Origin: Alphaproteobacteria bacterium
Lineage (GTDB): Bacteria > Pseudomonadota > Alphaproteobacteria > Rhizobiales > Devosiaceae
DNA length: 5,665 nt
Direction: 5' to 3'
Assembly: GCA_013152625.1 (NCBI GenBank)
Contig: JAADFY010000100.1
Span: 1-5,665 of the forward strand
Position 1 is the first letter of the stretch, and the number at the start of each line of letters is the position of its first letter. Of this stretch, positions 5,652 to 5,665 are shown in pieces. The notes beneath the pieces were generated by a model. That model saw nothing but the letters and a program-made list of their open reading frames with translations. It did no database searches and had not been told where the DNA came from. The position numbers and the translations under genes are program-made.

Positions 5652-5665
5652 TCAGACCATGACGA

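Larger units (their letters stand above)
5469..5665. other. Non-coding region downstream of the operon
   Basis: No convincing gene lies here. Open frames through it are short, lack a good ribosome binding site and run through the hairpins. It contains TACCG direct repeats, two strong hairpins, a T6 run (5618-5623) and a small inverted repeat near the window end. It most likely holds the end of the operon transcript and possibly the control region of the next gene. Confidence 0.6.

Noticed and set aside
5480..5662. Short plus-strand open frame after the ATPase
   Set aside because: It has no convincing ribosome binding site, its composition is unlike a real protein and it passes through both hairpins.
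1..5665. CRISPR arrays, tRNA or rRNA genes, insertion sequences
   Set aside because: No regularly spaced repeats, cloverleaf-like sequence, rRNA signature or transposase was seen; almost all of the window is accounted for by the operon.

Overview
The window holds most of one plus-strand operon for a carbohydrate ABC importer with an embedded cytoplasmic glycoside hydrolase. The DNA is GC-rich. The protein style (UgpC/MsmX-type ATPase, MalF/MalG-type permeases) and a paired-hairpin intergenic repeat containing CCCCGGATCAAGTCCGGGG point to an alphaproteobacterium, most likely in the Hyphomicrobiales/Rhizobiales range. This placement is an inference from sequence style, not a database match.

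Layout: (1) 1-516 is the C-terminal part of a family-1 sugar-type substrate-binding protein whose start lies outside the window. (2) 517-580 is a short intercistronic gap with a strong hairpin (529-556). (3) 581-1870 is a MalF-type permease whose large first periplasmic loop contains a DUF11-like beta-sandwich domain. (4) 1870-3099 is a MalG-type permease with an extra N-terminal region of about 125 residues and about four membrane segments. (5) 3103-4404 is an (alpha/alpha)6-type glycosidase resembling GH63/MGH1 mannosylglycerate/glucosylglycerate hydrolases. (6) 4407-5468 is the ABC ATPase with a C-terminal TOBE region. (7) 5469-5665 is non-coding and holds two strong hairpins, a T-rich stretch, TACCG direct repeats and a small inverted repeat.

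Spacing from the first permease onward is extremely tight (1-nt overlap, then gaps of 3 and 2 nt), so the permeases, hydrolase and ATPase are almost certainly co-transcribed and translationally linked. The binding protein would capture a solute in the periplasm, the two permeases and the ATPase dimer would import it, and the hydrolase, which has no signal peptide, would cleave it inside the cell. From the hydrolase, the best guess for the solute is a small glycoside such as glucosylglycerate or mannosylglycerate. A related glucoside (for example glucosylglycerol) is not excluded.

The most unusual point is that both permeases carry extra domains: an Ig-like/DUF11 insert in one and a four-helix membrane extension in the other. 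Together with the hydrolase they may define a distinct subtype of importer.
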